The notes under the pieces: model-generated
What the model was told of the DNA's origin: nothing
What the model saw: only the letters and a program-made list of their open reading frames with translations
Databases searched by the model: none
Position numbers and translations under genes: made by a program
Assembly (NCBI GenBank): GCA_013911975.1
Contig: JACESF010000001.1
Location: 1-64,000, forward strand
Length of the DNA stretch: 64,000 nucleotides
Direction of reading: 5' to 3'
Origin: Hyphomicrobiales bacterium
GTDB lineage: Bacteria > Pseudomonadota > Alphaproteobacteria > Rhizobiales > Xanthobacteraceae
Shown here: piece by piece, positions 56,474-64,000 of the stretch
Layout: every line of letters starts with the position of its first letter
How positions within the stretch are numbered: position 1 is the stretch's first letter

Positions 56474-58009
56474 ATGAGGTCCGTCATGTCGTCGCGCGTG
56501 CCCACCATGCTGGTCGTTCTCGATGGATGGGGATGGCGCGACGATGCCGCCGACAACGCGGTGCGCCTCGCCCGCACGCCCAATTTCGATCGCCTCTATG
56601 GCGGCTCGCCCCATGCCTTCCTCGCGACCTCCGGCCGTGACGTGGGCCTGCCCGCGGGCCAGATGGGCAATTCGGAGGTGGGCCACCTCAATCTCGGCGC
56701 CGGCCGGGTGGTGATGCAGGACCTGCCGCGCATCGACGCCGCCATCGAGGGCGGCGACATGAAGACCCGCCTCCTGGACAGCGGCCTCATCGCCTCGCTG
56801 AAGGCGAGCGAGGGCACCTGCCATATCCTCGGCCTCCTCTCTCCCGGCGGCGTGCACGCCCACCAGGACCATGCGGTGGCGGTGGCGAAGATGCTGGTGG
56901 CCGAGGGCATCCCGGTGAAGGTGCACGCCTTCACGGACGGCCGCGACACGCCTCCGCGCTCGGCCGCCGAATACATGGCGCGCTTCGTGGCGGACTTGCC
57001 CGAAGGGGCGGAGGTGGCGACCGTGTGCGGGCGCTATTACGCCATGGACCGCGACAAGCGCTGGGAGCGCGTGCAGCGCGCCTATGAACTGGTGGCGCAC
57101 GGCAAGGGCAGCGCCTTCGAGAGCGCCGAGGCGGCCATCGCGGCGAGCTACGCGGCGGACTTCTCGGACGAGTTCCTCAATCCGGCTGTCATCGGCGGCT
57201 ATCAGGGCATGAAGGACGGCGACGCCCTCCTGTGCACCAATTTCCGCGCCGACCGGGCCCGCGAGAGCCTGGATGCGCTGCTGCTGCCCGACTTCACGGG
57301 CTTCGACCGGGGCGCGCGCATCGAGTTCTGCGCCGCCGCCGGCATGGCGTCCTACTCAGGCGAGCTGGACACGGTCATGGTGACGCTGTTCCCGCGCCAG
57401 TCGCTGGACATGGGCCTGGGCGAGACGGTGGCGAAGGCCGGCCGCACCCAGTTGCGCATGGCGGAGACGGAGAAGTATCCCCACGTCACCTATTTCTTCA
57501 GCGGCGGCCGTGAGGAGCCCTATCCCGGCGAGGGGCGCATCCTCGTGCCCTCGCCCAAGGTGGCGACCTACGACCTCCAGCCGGAAATGTCGGCGCCCGA
57601 ATTGACCGAGAAGGCGGTGGCCGCCATCGGCAGCGGGGACTACGACCTCATCATCCTCAACTTCGCCAATCCCGACATGGTGGGCCACACCGGCTCCCTG
57701 CCCGCCGCCATCAAGGCGGTGGAGACGGTGGACACGGGCCTCGGCCAGATCGCCGAGGCGGTCCTCGCCATGGATGGCGCGCTTCTGGTGACGGCCGACC
57801 ACGGCAATTGCGAACTGATGCGCGACCCGGAGACCGGCGGCCCGCACACGGCCCACACCACGTTCCCGGTGCCGGTCATCCTGGTGGGCCGCCCCGGCTT
57901 CGCCCTGAAGAGCGGCCGCCTCGCGGACGTGGCGCCGACGCTGCTCTCCCTCATGGGCGTGCCGCAGCCGGCCCAGATGACCGGCGAGAGTCTCGTCCTG
58001 AAGGGCTAG
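56474..58009 (+). CDS. gpmI: 2,3-bisphosphoglycerate-independent phosphoglycerate mutase
   Basis: GpmI interconverts 3- and 2-phosphoglycerate in glycolysis and gluconeogenesis, using two metal ions. The 511 residues match the family. Motifs are MLVVLDGWGWRDD, MGNSEVGHLNLGAGR (phosphoserine intermediate), TDGRDTPPRS, NFRADRARE, NPDMVGHTG and VTADHGNCE. Two close ATGs (56474, 56486) are possible. It is a core gene after the catabolic block. Confidence 0.97.
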   Translation: MRSVMSSRVPTMLVVLDGWGWRDDAADNAVRLARTPNFDRLYGGSPHAFLATSGRDVGLPAGQMGNSEVGHLNLGAGRVVMQDLPRIDAAIEGGDMKTRLLDSGLIASLKASEGTCHILGLLSPGGVHAHQDHAVAVAKMLVAEGIPVKVHAFTDGRDTPPRSAAEYMARFVADLPEGAEVATVCGRYYAMDRDKRWERVQRAYELVAHGKGSAFESAEAAIAASYAADFSDEFLNPAVIGGYQGMKDGDALLCTNFRADRARESLDALLLPDFTGFDRGARIEFCAAAGMASYSGELDTVMVTLFPRQSLDMGLGETVAKAGRTQLRMAETEKYPHVTYFFSGGREEPYPGEGRILVPSPKVATYDLQPEMSAPELTEKAVAAIGSGDYDLIILNFANPDMVGHTGSLPAAIKAVETVDTGLGQIAEAVLAMDGALLVTADHGNCELMRDPETGGPHTAHTTFPVPVILVGRPGFALKSGRLADVAPTLLSLMGVPQPAQMTGESLVLKG

Positions 58010-58056
58010 GACGATCGACATTCAAGCAGGCGAGGCTGTTCTTTTCAGAACGCGCC

Positions 58057-58150
58057 GTCATGGCCGGGCTTGTCCCGGCCGTCCACGGAGTTCGGCGTCG
58101 GTGACGCTCGACCCGAAGGCGTGGATGCCCGGGACAAGCCCGGGCATGAC
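58057..58150. repeat. Dispersed palindromic repeat, single copy
   Basis: This begins GTCATGGCCGGGCTTGTC and ends GACAAGCCCGGGCATGAC with pairing ends. It lies 47 bases after gpmI and is the most regular single copy in the window. Confidence 0.92.
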
Positions 58151-58243
58151 GGCCCCAAGGGGCTAAAGCCATCCATCGATCTGAATGTCGATCGAACCTA
58201 GGTCGGCGGGCGATAGCGCGGGGCGCTTTCCTTGAACCGCCCC

Positions 58244-58440
58244 GCCTTTCCCCCTCCCTAACCCTCCCGCGCACGCGGGAGAGGGAATTGCGGTGCATTG
58301 CGGGAGGGATCGGCGCGCCTTGGCGCGGAGGTCTTTGGCGGCGTCGCGCGGCCTGACGTTCCCCGCCGCCTCACACTCATAGCCTCGTCCGATAACGCCC
58401 TCTCCCGCGTGCGGGGGAGGGCTGGGGAGGGGGCAAAGGC
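58244..58440. repeat. Inverted pair of ~42-bp GC repeats
   Basis: 58244-58285 reads GCCTTTCCCCCTCCC onward to CGCGGGAGAGGG. 58398-58440 is its near reverse complement, starting CCCTCTCCCGCGTGCGG. The pair brackets 112 bases. Each also carries its own small CCCGCG/CGCGGG hairpin. The rest of the 470-base gap up to 58480 shows no gene. Confidence 0.85.
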
Positions 58441-58480
58441 GCTGTCCTCAGCACTCGCGCCTGCCGCCCCCCGTTCCGGA

Positions 58481-60175
58481 TCAGCCCTGCTTGCCGTGCT
58501 TCGCCATGGCTTCCTCGCGGATGGCGGTGAGGGTGCGGGCGGGGGTGATGGCTTCCGGGTCGATCTTGCAATGGAGGATGGCGGGCAGGCCGCTCGCCTG
58601 CGCGCGCTCGAAGGCGGGCAGGAAGTCCTCGGTGGTCAGCACCGTCTCGCCATGGCCGCCGAAGGCACGGGCATAGGCCGCGAAATCGGGATTGCGCAGC
58701 TTGGTGGCGGAGACGCGTCCGGGGAATTCCCGCTCCTGGTGCATGCGGATGGTGCCGTACATGCCGTTGTCCACCACCACCACGATCAGCGGGATCTCAT
58801 ACTGGACGGCGGTGGCAAACTCCTGGCCGTTCATCAGGTAGCAGCCGTCGCCCGCGAAGGCGACGACCGTGCTCTCGGGCGACTGCCGCTTGGCCATCAC
58901 CGCGGCCGGCACGCCGTAGCCCATGGAGCCGGAGGTGGGCGCGAGGTGCAGCATGCGCCCGCGCAGGCGGAAATAGCGGTGCAGCCAGGTGGCGTAGTTG
59001 CCCGCGCCGTTGCAGATGATGGTGTCTTCCGGCAGCCGGTCGCGCAGCGCCTTCACCACGTCGCCATACTGGAAGCTGCCGGGCAGCTTGGCGGGGGTCT
59101 CGCTCCAGGCGAGATAGTCGGCGCGGCCCTGGCGGGTGGTCTCCTCCCACTTGCCCTGGGGCGCGTCCGCCATCTGCGAGAGCGCGGCGGCGAAGGTGCC
59201 GGGCGTCGCCTCGATGCCGAGGACCGGCTGGTAGACGCGGCCGATCTCGTCCGCGCTGGGATGCACCTGCACCAGCTTCTGCCGGGGGCTGGGAATGTCG
59301 ATGAGGCTGTAGGAGGAGGACGGCATCTCCGACATGCGCGCGCCCAGCAGGATGAGCAGGTCCGCCTCCTTCACCCGCGCGGCGAGCTTGGGATTGGGTC
59401 CGATGCCCACGTCGCCCACGTAGCAGGGATGGTCGGAGGGGAAGCGGTCGGCGCGGCGGAAGGACGTCGCGATCGGCAGGGCGCAGCGTCCGGCGAAGGC
59501 CGCGAGCTCGGCGGTGGCCTCCCGCGTCCAGCGGGTGCCGCCGATGATCACCAGCGGGCGTTCGGCCTCGCGCAGCAGGTCCGCGAGGTGCGCCATGTCG
59601 GCCGGGGCGGGATAGGGGGCGGCGGGCTCCACATAGGCGGCGTCGGCCACCGCGGCGGTTTCCAGCAGCATGTCCTCGGGCAGCGCGATCACCACCGGGC
59701 CGGGGCGGCCCTGCATGGCCACGCGGAAGGCGCGCGAGATGAGTTCCGGGATGCGCTCCACCTGGTCGATCTCCACCACCCATTTGGCGATGGTGCCGAA
59801 CACGGCCTTGTAGTCCAGTTCCTGGAAGGCTTCCCGCTCGCGCATGCCGCGCTCGATCTGGCCGACGAACAGGATCAGGGGGGTGGAATCCTGGGACGCG
59901 ATATGCACGCCCGCGCTGGCATTGGTGGCGCCGGGGCCGCGCGTGACGAAGCAGATTCCGGGGCGGCCGGTCATCTTGCCGTAGGCGTCCGCCATCATGG
60001 CCGCGCCGCCCTCATTGCGGCACACCAGCACGTCGATGTTCGCATCGTGCAGCGCGTCCAGCACCGCGAGGTAGCTCTCGCCGGGCACGCAGGTGATGCG
60101 GTCCACCTTCTGGGCGATGAGCTGGTCGACGATGAGCTGGCCTCCGGTGCGGGCGGCCGGGCGGGGCGTGGACAT
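58481..60175 (-). CDS. Thiamine-diphosphate enzyme, acetolactate-synthase-like
   Basis: This is a 564-residue three-domain ThDP enzyme. The catalytic Glu33 is in CVPGESYLAVLDAL, the GGAAMMADAYGKMTGRPGICFVTRGPGATN segment is typical of the ALS/glyoxylate carboligase group, and the ThDP motif is AGDGCYLMNGQEFATAVQYEIPLIVVVVDN. No regulatory subunit gene is adjacent, so it is not clearly IlvB. A TTG three codons upstream is an alternative start. It lies 72 bases downstream of the ALDH7 gene and is probably in its operon. Reaction unknown. Confidence 0.85.
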   Translation of the reverse strand: MSTPRPAARTGGQLIVDQLIAQKVDRITCVPGESYLAVLDALHDANIDVLVCRNEGGAAMMADAYGKMTGRPGICFVTRGPGATNASAGVHIASQDSTPLILFVGQIERGMREREAFQELDYKAVFGTIAKWVVEIDQVERIPELISRAFRVAMQGRPGPVVIALPEDMLLETAAVADAAYVEPAAPYPAPADMAHLADLLREAERPLVIIGGTRWTREATAELAAFAGRCALPIATSFRRADRFPSDHPCYVGDVGIGPNPKLAARVKEADLLILLGARMSEMPSSSYSLIDIPSPRQKLVQVHPSADEIGRVYQPVLGIEATPGTFAAALSQMADAPQGKWEETTRQGRADYLAWSETPAKLPGSFQYGDVVKALRDRLPEDTIICNGAGNYATWLHRYFRLRGRMLHLAPTSGSMGYGVPAAVMAKRQSPESTVVAFAGDGCYLMNGQEFATAVQYEIPLIVVVVDNGMYGTIRMHQEREFPGRVSATKLRNPDFAAYARAFGGHGETVLTTEDFLPAFERAQASGLPAILHCKIDPEAITPARTLTAIREEAMAKHGKQG

Positions 60176-60208
60176 TGCGGGCAATCCTTGAAGGAGAAAC
60201 GGGGAACG

Positions 60209-60228
60209 GCCCGGCCCTGCGGCCGGGC
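60209..60228 (-). terminator. Intercistronic hairpin between ALDH7 and ThDP-enzyme genes
   Basis: An 8-bp stem (GCCCGGCC/GGCCGGGC) with a 4-base loop and no T-tract. It may tune mRNA stability between the two genes. Confidence 0.45.
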
Positions 60229-60246
60229 GGCAGGCAGGGGCGCGGC

Positions 60247-61794
60247 TCAGCCCACGTCGAACGAGACGCCCTGCGCGAGGGGCAGGGTGGAGCCGTAATT
60301 GATGGTGTTGGTGGCGCGGCGCATATAGGCCTTCCAGCTATCGGACCCGGCCTCGCGGCCGCCGCCGGTCTCCTTCTCGCCGCCGAACGCGCCGCCGATC
60401 TCGGCGCCGGACGGGCCGATATTCACGTTGACGATGCCGCAGTCCGAGCCCGCCGCCGACAGGAAGCGCTCGGCGTCCCGCAGGTCGGTGGTAAAGATGG
60501 AGGAGGCGAGGCCCTGGGGCACGTCGTTGTGCAGGGCGATGGCCCCGTCCAGGCTGGAATAGCGCATCACGTAGAGGATGGGCGCGAAGGTCTCCGCGCG
60601 CACCACGTCCGCCTGCTCCGGCATCTCCACCAAGGCGGGGCGCACATAGAAGGCGTCGGGCAAGGTGTCGGCGGCGACGCGCGCGCCGCCCGTCACCTGT
60701 CCTCCGGCGGCGCGGGCCGCGTCCAGCGCGCGCGCCATGGCCTCGTAGGCGGCACGGTCGATGAGCGGGCCGATGAGGGTTCCCGCCTCGCGCGGATCGC
60801 CCACCTTGACCGATCCGTAGGCGGCCTTCAGGCGCGGCACCAGCGCGTCGTAGACGCTGTCGTGCACGAACAGGCGCCGCAGGGTGGTACAGCGCTGCCC
60901 GGCGGTGCCCATGGCGGCGAAGGCGACGGCGCGCAGGGTCAAATCGAGATCGGCGGAGGGCGTGACGAGCGCGCCGTTATTGCCGCCCAGTTCCAGGATG
61001 GCGCGGCCGAAGCGGGCCGCCACGCGCGGCGCAACCGCCCGGCCCATGGCGGTGGAGCCGGTGGCGGAGATGACGGGCACGCGCGGATCGTCCACCAGCG
61101 CCTCGCCCGCTTCCCGCCCGCCCAGGAGCAGGGTGGACAGGCCGTCCGGCGCATCGCCGAAGCGCGCGGCGGCGCGCTGGAACAGCGCCTGCACGGCGAG
61201 CGCCGTCAGCAAGGTCTTCTCCGAGGGCTTCCAGACCACGGCGTCGCCGCAGGCGAAGGCGAGCGCTGCGTTCCAGGACCACACCGCCACGGGGAAGTTG
61301 AAGGCGCTGATGACGCCCACCACGCCCGCGGGATGCCAGGTTTCCATCATCCGGTGGTCCGGCCGCTCGGTGGCGATGGTCAGGCCGTGGAGCTGCCGCG
61401 ACAGGCCGGTGGCGAAGTCGCAGATGTCGATCATCTCCTGCACCTCGCCGAGACCCTCGGAGGCGATCTTGCCCGCTTCCAGGGTCACGAGGCGCCCGAG
61501 GTCGGCTTTGGCGGCGCGCAGTTCCTCGCCCAGCAGGCGCACCAGTTCGCCCCGGCGCGGCGCGGGCACATTGCGCCAGGAGAGATAGGCCGCATGGGCG
61601 CGCCCGATGGCTTCGGTGGGCGATGCGGTCGGCGCGATGCGGCCGATCTCGGCCCCGGTCAGCGGCGAGCGGGCGGGCAGGGTGCCGCCGCGAATCACGT
61701 CGGCCGGAACACCCAGCCGTTCAAGCAGGCTCTTCGCCTCCGCCGCGACATCCGAGGCATGAGTGAGGTCAGGCACCGATGAAACTCCCCGCAT
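60247..61794 (-). CDS. ALDH7-family dehydrogenase (aminoadipate-semialdehyde type)
   Basis: This is a 515-residue enzyme of the ALDH7 group (AASADH/AmaB-like), which oxidises alpha-aminoadipate semialdehyde (piperideine-6-carboxylate) in lysine breakdown. Catalytic Cys is in GTAGQRCTTLRRLFV, the group's exact layout; Glu is in AILELGGNNGA and Asn in SAFNFPV. C-terminal GGEKETGGGREAGSDSWKAYMRRATNTINY is highly characteristic. The ATG at 61794 gives 515 residues; a GTG at 61776 with a GGGGAG site 8 bases before it is an equally good start. Confidence 0.88.
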   Translation of the reverse strand: MRGVSSVPDLTHASDVAAEAKSLLERLGVPADVIRGGTLPARSPLTGAEIGRIAPTASPTEAIGRAHAAYLSWRNVPAPRRGELVRLLGEELRAAKADLGRLVTLEAGKIASEGLGEVQEMIDICDFATGLSRQLHGLTIATERPDHRMMETWHPAGVVGVISAFNFPVAVWSWNAALAFACGDAVVWKPSEKTLLTALAVQALFQRAAARFGDAPDGLSTLLLGGREAGEALVDDPRVPVISATGSTAMGRAVAPRVAARFGRAILELGGNNGALVTPSADLDLTLRAVAFAAMGTAGQRCTTLRRLFVHDSVYDALVPRLKAAYGSVKVGDPREAGTLIGPLIDRAAYEAMARALDAARAAGGQVTGGARVAADTLPDAFYVRPALVEMPEQADVVRAETFAPILYVMRYSSLDGAIALHNDVPQGLASSIFTTDLRDAERFLSAAGSDCGIVNVNIGPSGAEIGGAFGGEKETGGGREAGSDSWKAYMRRATNTINYGSTLPLAQGVSFDVG

Positions 61795-61959
61795 TTCAAG
61801 GGCCTCGCGGACCCGGCCCGCCGCCGGGCCGATGCGGGCGGCACACCTTACGAGCTTCGCCGCGCGCGGCCAATCGGTGTGTTCGCGAGACAAAGGGGCT
61901 TGAGCGGAACCACTGGGCCCCCGGATGCGTTTCGCCCTGCGGAGGCCGAGTGGGGAAGC

Positions 61960-62367
61960 ATGGAAAACGCATGTATGTCGGAGGCGGCGGCACCCGTGGC
62001 GCGCACCGTCCTCGTGGTGGAGGACGAGCCTTTGCTGCGCCTCGTGCTCAGCGATCTCTTGCGCGCGGAAGGTCTCGTGGTGGTGGAGGCGGCGAACGCG
62101 GTCGAGGCGCTCGACCTGCTGGCTGCGGGCGTCGCGGCCGACTTCGTCTTCACCGATGTGCGGATGGCGGGGCCCATCGATGGCCTGGAACTGGTGCGGC
62201 GCGTGGCGGTGTCGCATCCCGGCCTGCCCATGATGCTGACCTCCGGGCACCTCGAAAGGCCGCTCACCGAGCCCGGCGTCGGCTTCCTGCGCAAGCCCTA
62301 CCTGCCCGCGGATGCGGTGGCGGCGATCCTGGCCGTGATGGAAAGGAGTGAGACCAATGGTGACTGA
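61960..62367 (+). CDS. Single-domain response regulator receiver
   Basis: This 135-residue protein is one CheY-like receiver domain. Acidic pair E21-D22 (VVEDEP), phosphoacceptor D66 (VFTDVRM), Ser95 (TSGH) and K112 (LRKPYLP) are all present. There is no output domain, so it acts by protein contact or as a phosphate sink. No kinase gene is nearby. The ATG at 61960 follows GTGGGGAAGC. Its end overlaps the next gene by 11 bases. Confidence 0.9.
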   Translation: MENACMSEAAAPVARTVLVVEDEPLLRLVLSDLLRAEGLVVVEAANAVEALDLLAAGVAADFVFTDVRMAGPIDGLELVRRVAVSHPGLPMMLTSGHLERPLTEPGVGFLRKPYLPADAVAAILAVMERSETNGD

Positions 62368-62869
62368 CGAAACCGATCCGAAGGCGCGCCCTTGTGTGGC
62401 GATCCTGGATGGCGACGTGATCGCGCGCCACGTTCTTGCGGAATATCTGCGCACCTGCGGCTACCAGGTGGTGGAGGCGGCGACGTCCGAGGAATTGCTG
62501 GCGGTTCTGGCGCACGGCGCTCCGGTCGTCGATACCGTCCTGTTCGATCTTGAGGCGCCCGGCGCCCTGCGCGGCTTCGTCCTGCGCAATCATCTGCGGG
62601 CCACCTATCCCGCGCTGGACCTCATTCCGGCAGGCTCCATCGCCACGGCGCTGCGGGAGGCGGAGGACTTGTGCGAGGAGGGGCCGCAACTCTCGCGACC
62701 CTACAATTCCCAGTTCGTGCTGGCGCGTATCCGTCGCATGAAGAGCACGGGCAGCAAGGGCCTGGGCGGCGCGGGCGCCAGCGACGCGTCGTGCGGGTGC
62801 GAACCGATCGCTATTTCAACGCATAGCGCAGGCCGAGCCGGAACTGCTGTTCCTGGATTCCCGACATGA
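62357..62869 (+). CDS. Degenerate receiver-domain protein
   Basis: This 170-residue protein looks like a second receiver: D18 (AILDGD), D64 (VLFDLEA) and Ser94 (PAGS) are in place, but the essential lysine position reads SRPY, with R114. It may therefore not switch on phosphorylation normally. The start overlaps the previous receiver by 11 bases, so the two are translated together. The last ~40 residues are low complexity and run 59 bases into the 3' end of the outer-membrane gene on the other strand. Confidence 0.7.
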   Translation: MVTDETDPKARPCVAILDGDVIARHVLAEYLRTCGYQVVEAATSEELLAVLAHGAPVVDTVLFDLEAPGALRGFVLRNHLRATYPALDLIPAGSIATALREAEDLCEEGPQLSRPYNSQFVLARIRRMKSTGSKGLGGAGASDASCGCEPIAISTHSAGRAGTAVPGFPT

Positions 62870-63485
62870 CGAGGTCCACCGGGCGGCCCCTGATGTCGAA
62901 GGTCGGGGCGCCGAGGTCGATGAAGCGGTAGCCCGCATTCAGGGTGATGTCGGGGGTGAGCGCCCAGGAGGCGCCCGCCACGAAGCTCCAGGCCGCCTGC
63001 CAGTCGTAGCGCTCCAGGTTCGGCAAGGTCACGACCACGGTGGCGGTGGAGGAGAGGGACACTTCTCCCGCGCCGATGCCGATGCCCACATAGGGCGTCA
63101 TGCGGCCGATCGTGAACAAATCCCAATAGACGTTCGCCAGGAACACCTTCTCCTGAAGGCGGGAATGGCTGATCACATCGGCGGTCACGTCGGCGCGGAA
63201 ATGGGGTGTGAAGCGGTAGCCGAGGCCGAGCCCGGCAGTCCAGCCCGGGCCGCCATAGGGCTGGGAGCGGGTGCCGATGGTGCCGGTCCCGGCGCCCAGG
63301 CGCGAGCCGCCCGCATCCGCGCGCAGATAGAAGCCGCTGCCCGTCGCGGCGGGCTCGTCGATGGCGGGAGCGGCGAGAGTGAAGTCGCCGGGACGGCCGG
63401 GCAGGAGCGGGACGTCGTCCGCGGCCTGCGCCGCCAAGGGCGCGAGGGCGGCCGTGCATAGCAGGAAGGGGAGAAAGGGCTGCAT
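62811..63485 (-). CDS. Outer-membrane beta-barrel protein (Omp25/porin-like)
   Basis: This is a 224-residue protein with a signal peptide FLPFLLCTAALAPLAAQA before ADDVPLL. The mature region has alternating beta strands such as GFYLRADAGGSRLG, GWTAGLGLGYRFTPHFRADVTADV and GASWALTPDITLNAGYRFIDLG, and ends in FRLGLRYALK. The final strand is typical of Omp25/Omp31-like eight-stranded barrels of Rhizobiales. The ATG at 63485 was chosen because it heads the signal peptide. Confidence 0.8.
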   Translation of the reverse strand: MQPFLPFLLCTAALAPLAAQAADDVPLLPGRPGDFTLAAPAIDEPAATGSGFYLRADAGGSRLGAGTGTIGTRSQPYGGPGWTAGLGLGYRFTPHFRADVTADVISHSRLQEKVFLANVYWDLFTIGRMTPYVGIGIGAGEVSLSSTATVVVTLPNLERYDWQAAWSFVAGASWALTPDITLNAGYRFIDLGAPTFDIRGRPVDLVMSGIQEQQFRLGLRYALK

Positions 63486-63587
63486 CTGCAATGTCGTCCG
63501 GCAATGAGGCGAGGGCGGCGAACCGGAGGCTCGCACGCGGTCATTAAAGGACCATTAACCCTGATCTCGGGCCCGCGAGGCGCTGTC

Positions 63588-64000
63588 TCAGGCGGCGACG
63601 CGCTGGAGCGCGTCGATCACCTCGTCCACCGCCTCTTCCACCAGATCCCGGTCGTCACCCTCGCCCATCACGCGGATGACGGGTTCCGTCCCTGAGGGAC
63701 GGATCAGCAGGCGCCCATGATTGGCCAGCTTCTGCTCCGCATGGGCGATGGCGGAGATGACCGACGCGGCCTCCAGCGGCTGGCCGGAGCGGTAGCGCAC
63801 ATTCTTGAGAATCTGCGGCAGCGGCTCGAAGCGGTGGCACACTTCCGAGACCGGGCGCTCGCGCCGCGCCACCACCGCCAGCACCTGGAGCGCGGCCAAA
63901 AGGCCGTCGCCGGTGGTGGCGTAGTCGGAGAGGATGATGTGGCCGGACTGCTCGCCGCCCACATTGTAGCCGTCGCTCTGCATGCGCTCGAGCACGTAGC
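63588..64000 (-). CDS. glmM: Phosphoglucosamine mutase, 3' part
   Basis: The 137-residue C-terminal part of GlmM is present; the rest lies beyond the window. GlmM makes glucosamine-1-phosphate for cell wall precursors. Visible motifs are [23 protein letters not shown] (sugar-binding loop) and the phosphate-binding [15 protein letters not shown]. The stop is at 63588 on the minus strand. Confidence 0.96.
   Translation of the reverse strand, partial: YVLERMQSDGYNVGGEQSGHIILSDYATTGDGLLAALQVLAVVARRERPVSEVCHRFEPLPQILKNVRYRSGQPLEAASVISAIAHAEQKLANHGRLLIRPSGTEPVIRVMGEGDDRDLVEEAVDEVIDALQRVAA

Noticed and set aside
58481..60175. Assignment as ilvB
   Set aside because: There is no ilvN-type small subunit beside it and the neighbour is a catabolic ALDH, so the acetolactate synthase name was not used.

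Overview
The window looks like chromosomal DNA of an alphaproteobacterium of the order Hyphomicrobiales (Rhizobiales), probably Xanthobacteraceae-like (Xanthobacter, Ancylobacter or Azorhizobium relatives). This rests on the very high GC content, the AsmA-like/tyrS/anmK and suf neighbourhood, an Irr-type iron box, and the rhizobial palindromic repeat whose spurious reading begins MAGLVPAIHG. The genus is inference only.

Layout. 1-8.2 kb: a 5'-partial AsmA/DUF3971 envelope protein, tyrS, a family 2 glycosyltransferase, anmK and an APC permease. 8.2-16 kb: an alpha/beta hydrolase diverging from an iron-sulfur operon (iscS-like, sufB, sufC, sufD, sufS, sufT) behind a candidate iron control element. 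16-20.3 kb: thiamine genes thiO-thiS-thiG behind a TPP riboswitch, with thiE cut off by an opposing TDT-family transporter. 20.4-21.8 kb: a Nudix hydrolase and a LysR regulator. 21.8-23.0 kb: a non-coding array of five tandem units built on a dispersed palindromic repeat. 23.1-30.9 kb: a complete branched-chain-type ABC importer followed by an aldehyde dehydrogenase, an aspartate-dehydrogenase-like enzyme and a CnbZ/RidA-like deaminase. 31-33.4 kb: tRNA-Ala(CGC), small proteins, a second glycosyltransferase, a DUF1127 protein and tRNA-Gln(CTG).

33.6-56.4 kb is a catabolic block. It holds a TctABC tricarboxylate importer, two aldehyde dehydrogenases, two MmgE/PrpD proteins, a tricarballylate-dehydrogenase-like flavoprotein, a CysB-type LysR regulator, an enolase-superfamily enzyme, a GMC oxidoreductase, a cyclase-family hydrolase, a second Liv-type importer with a fused LivM-LivG protein, and an FAD aromatic hydroxylase-like protein. 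Three promoter regions in the block share a T-N11-A dyad built on TATGCG, so one LysR protein may control the tricarboxylate genes, the GMC/ALDH pair and the second importer.

56.4-64 kb returns to core functions: gpmI, a repeat-filled spacer, a ThDP enzyme paired with an ALDH7 dehydrogenase, two single-domain receivers, an outer-membrane beta-barrel protein and the 3' part of glmM. No CRISPR array, insertion sequence, prophage or toxin-antitoxin pair was recognised. The best leads are the two importer-linked catabolic clusters, the shared operator, the tandem repeat array and the Irr-like box. The first 93 bases carry a perfect fold-back that looks like an assembly artefact.
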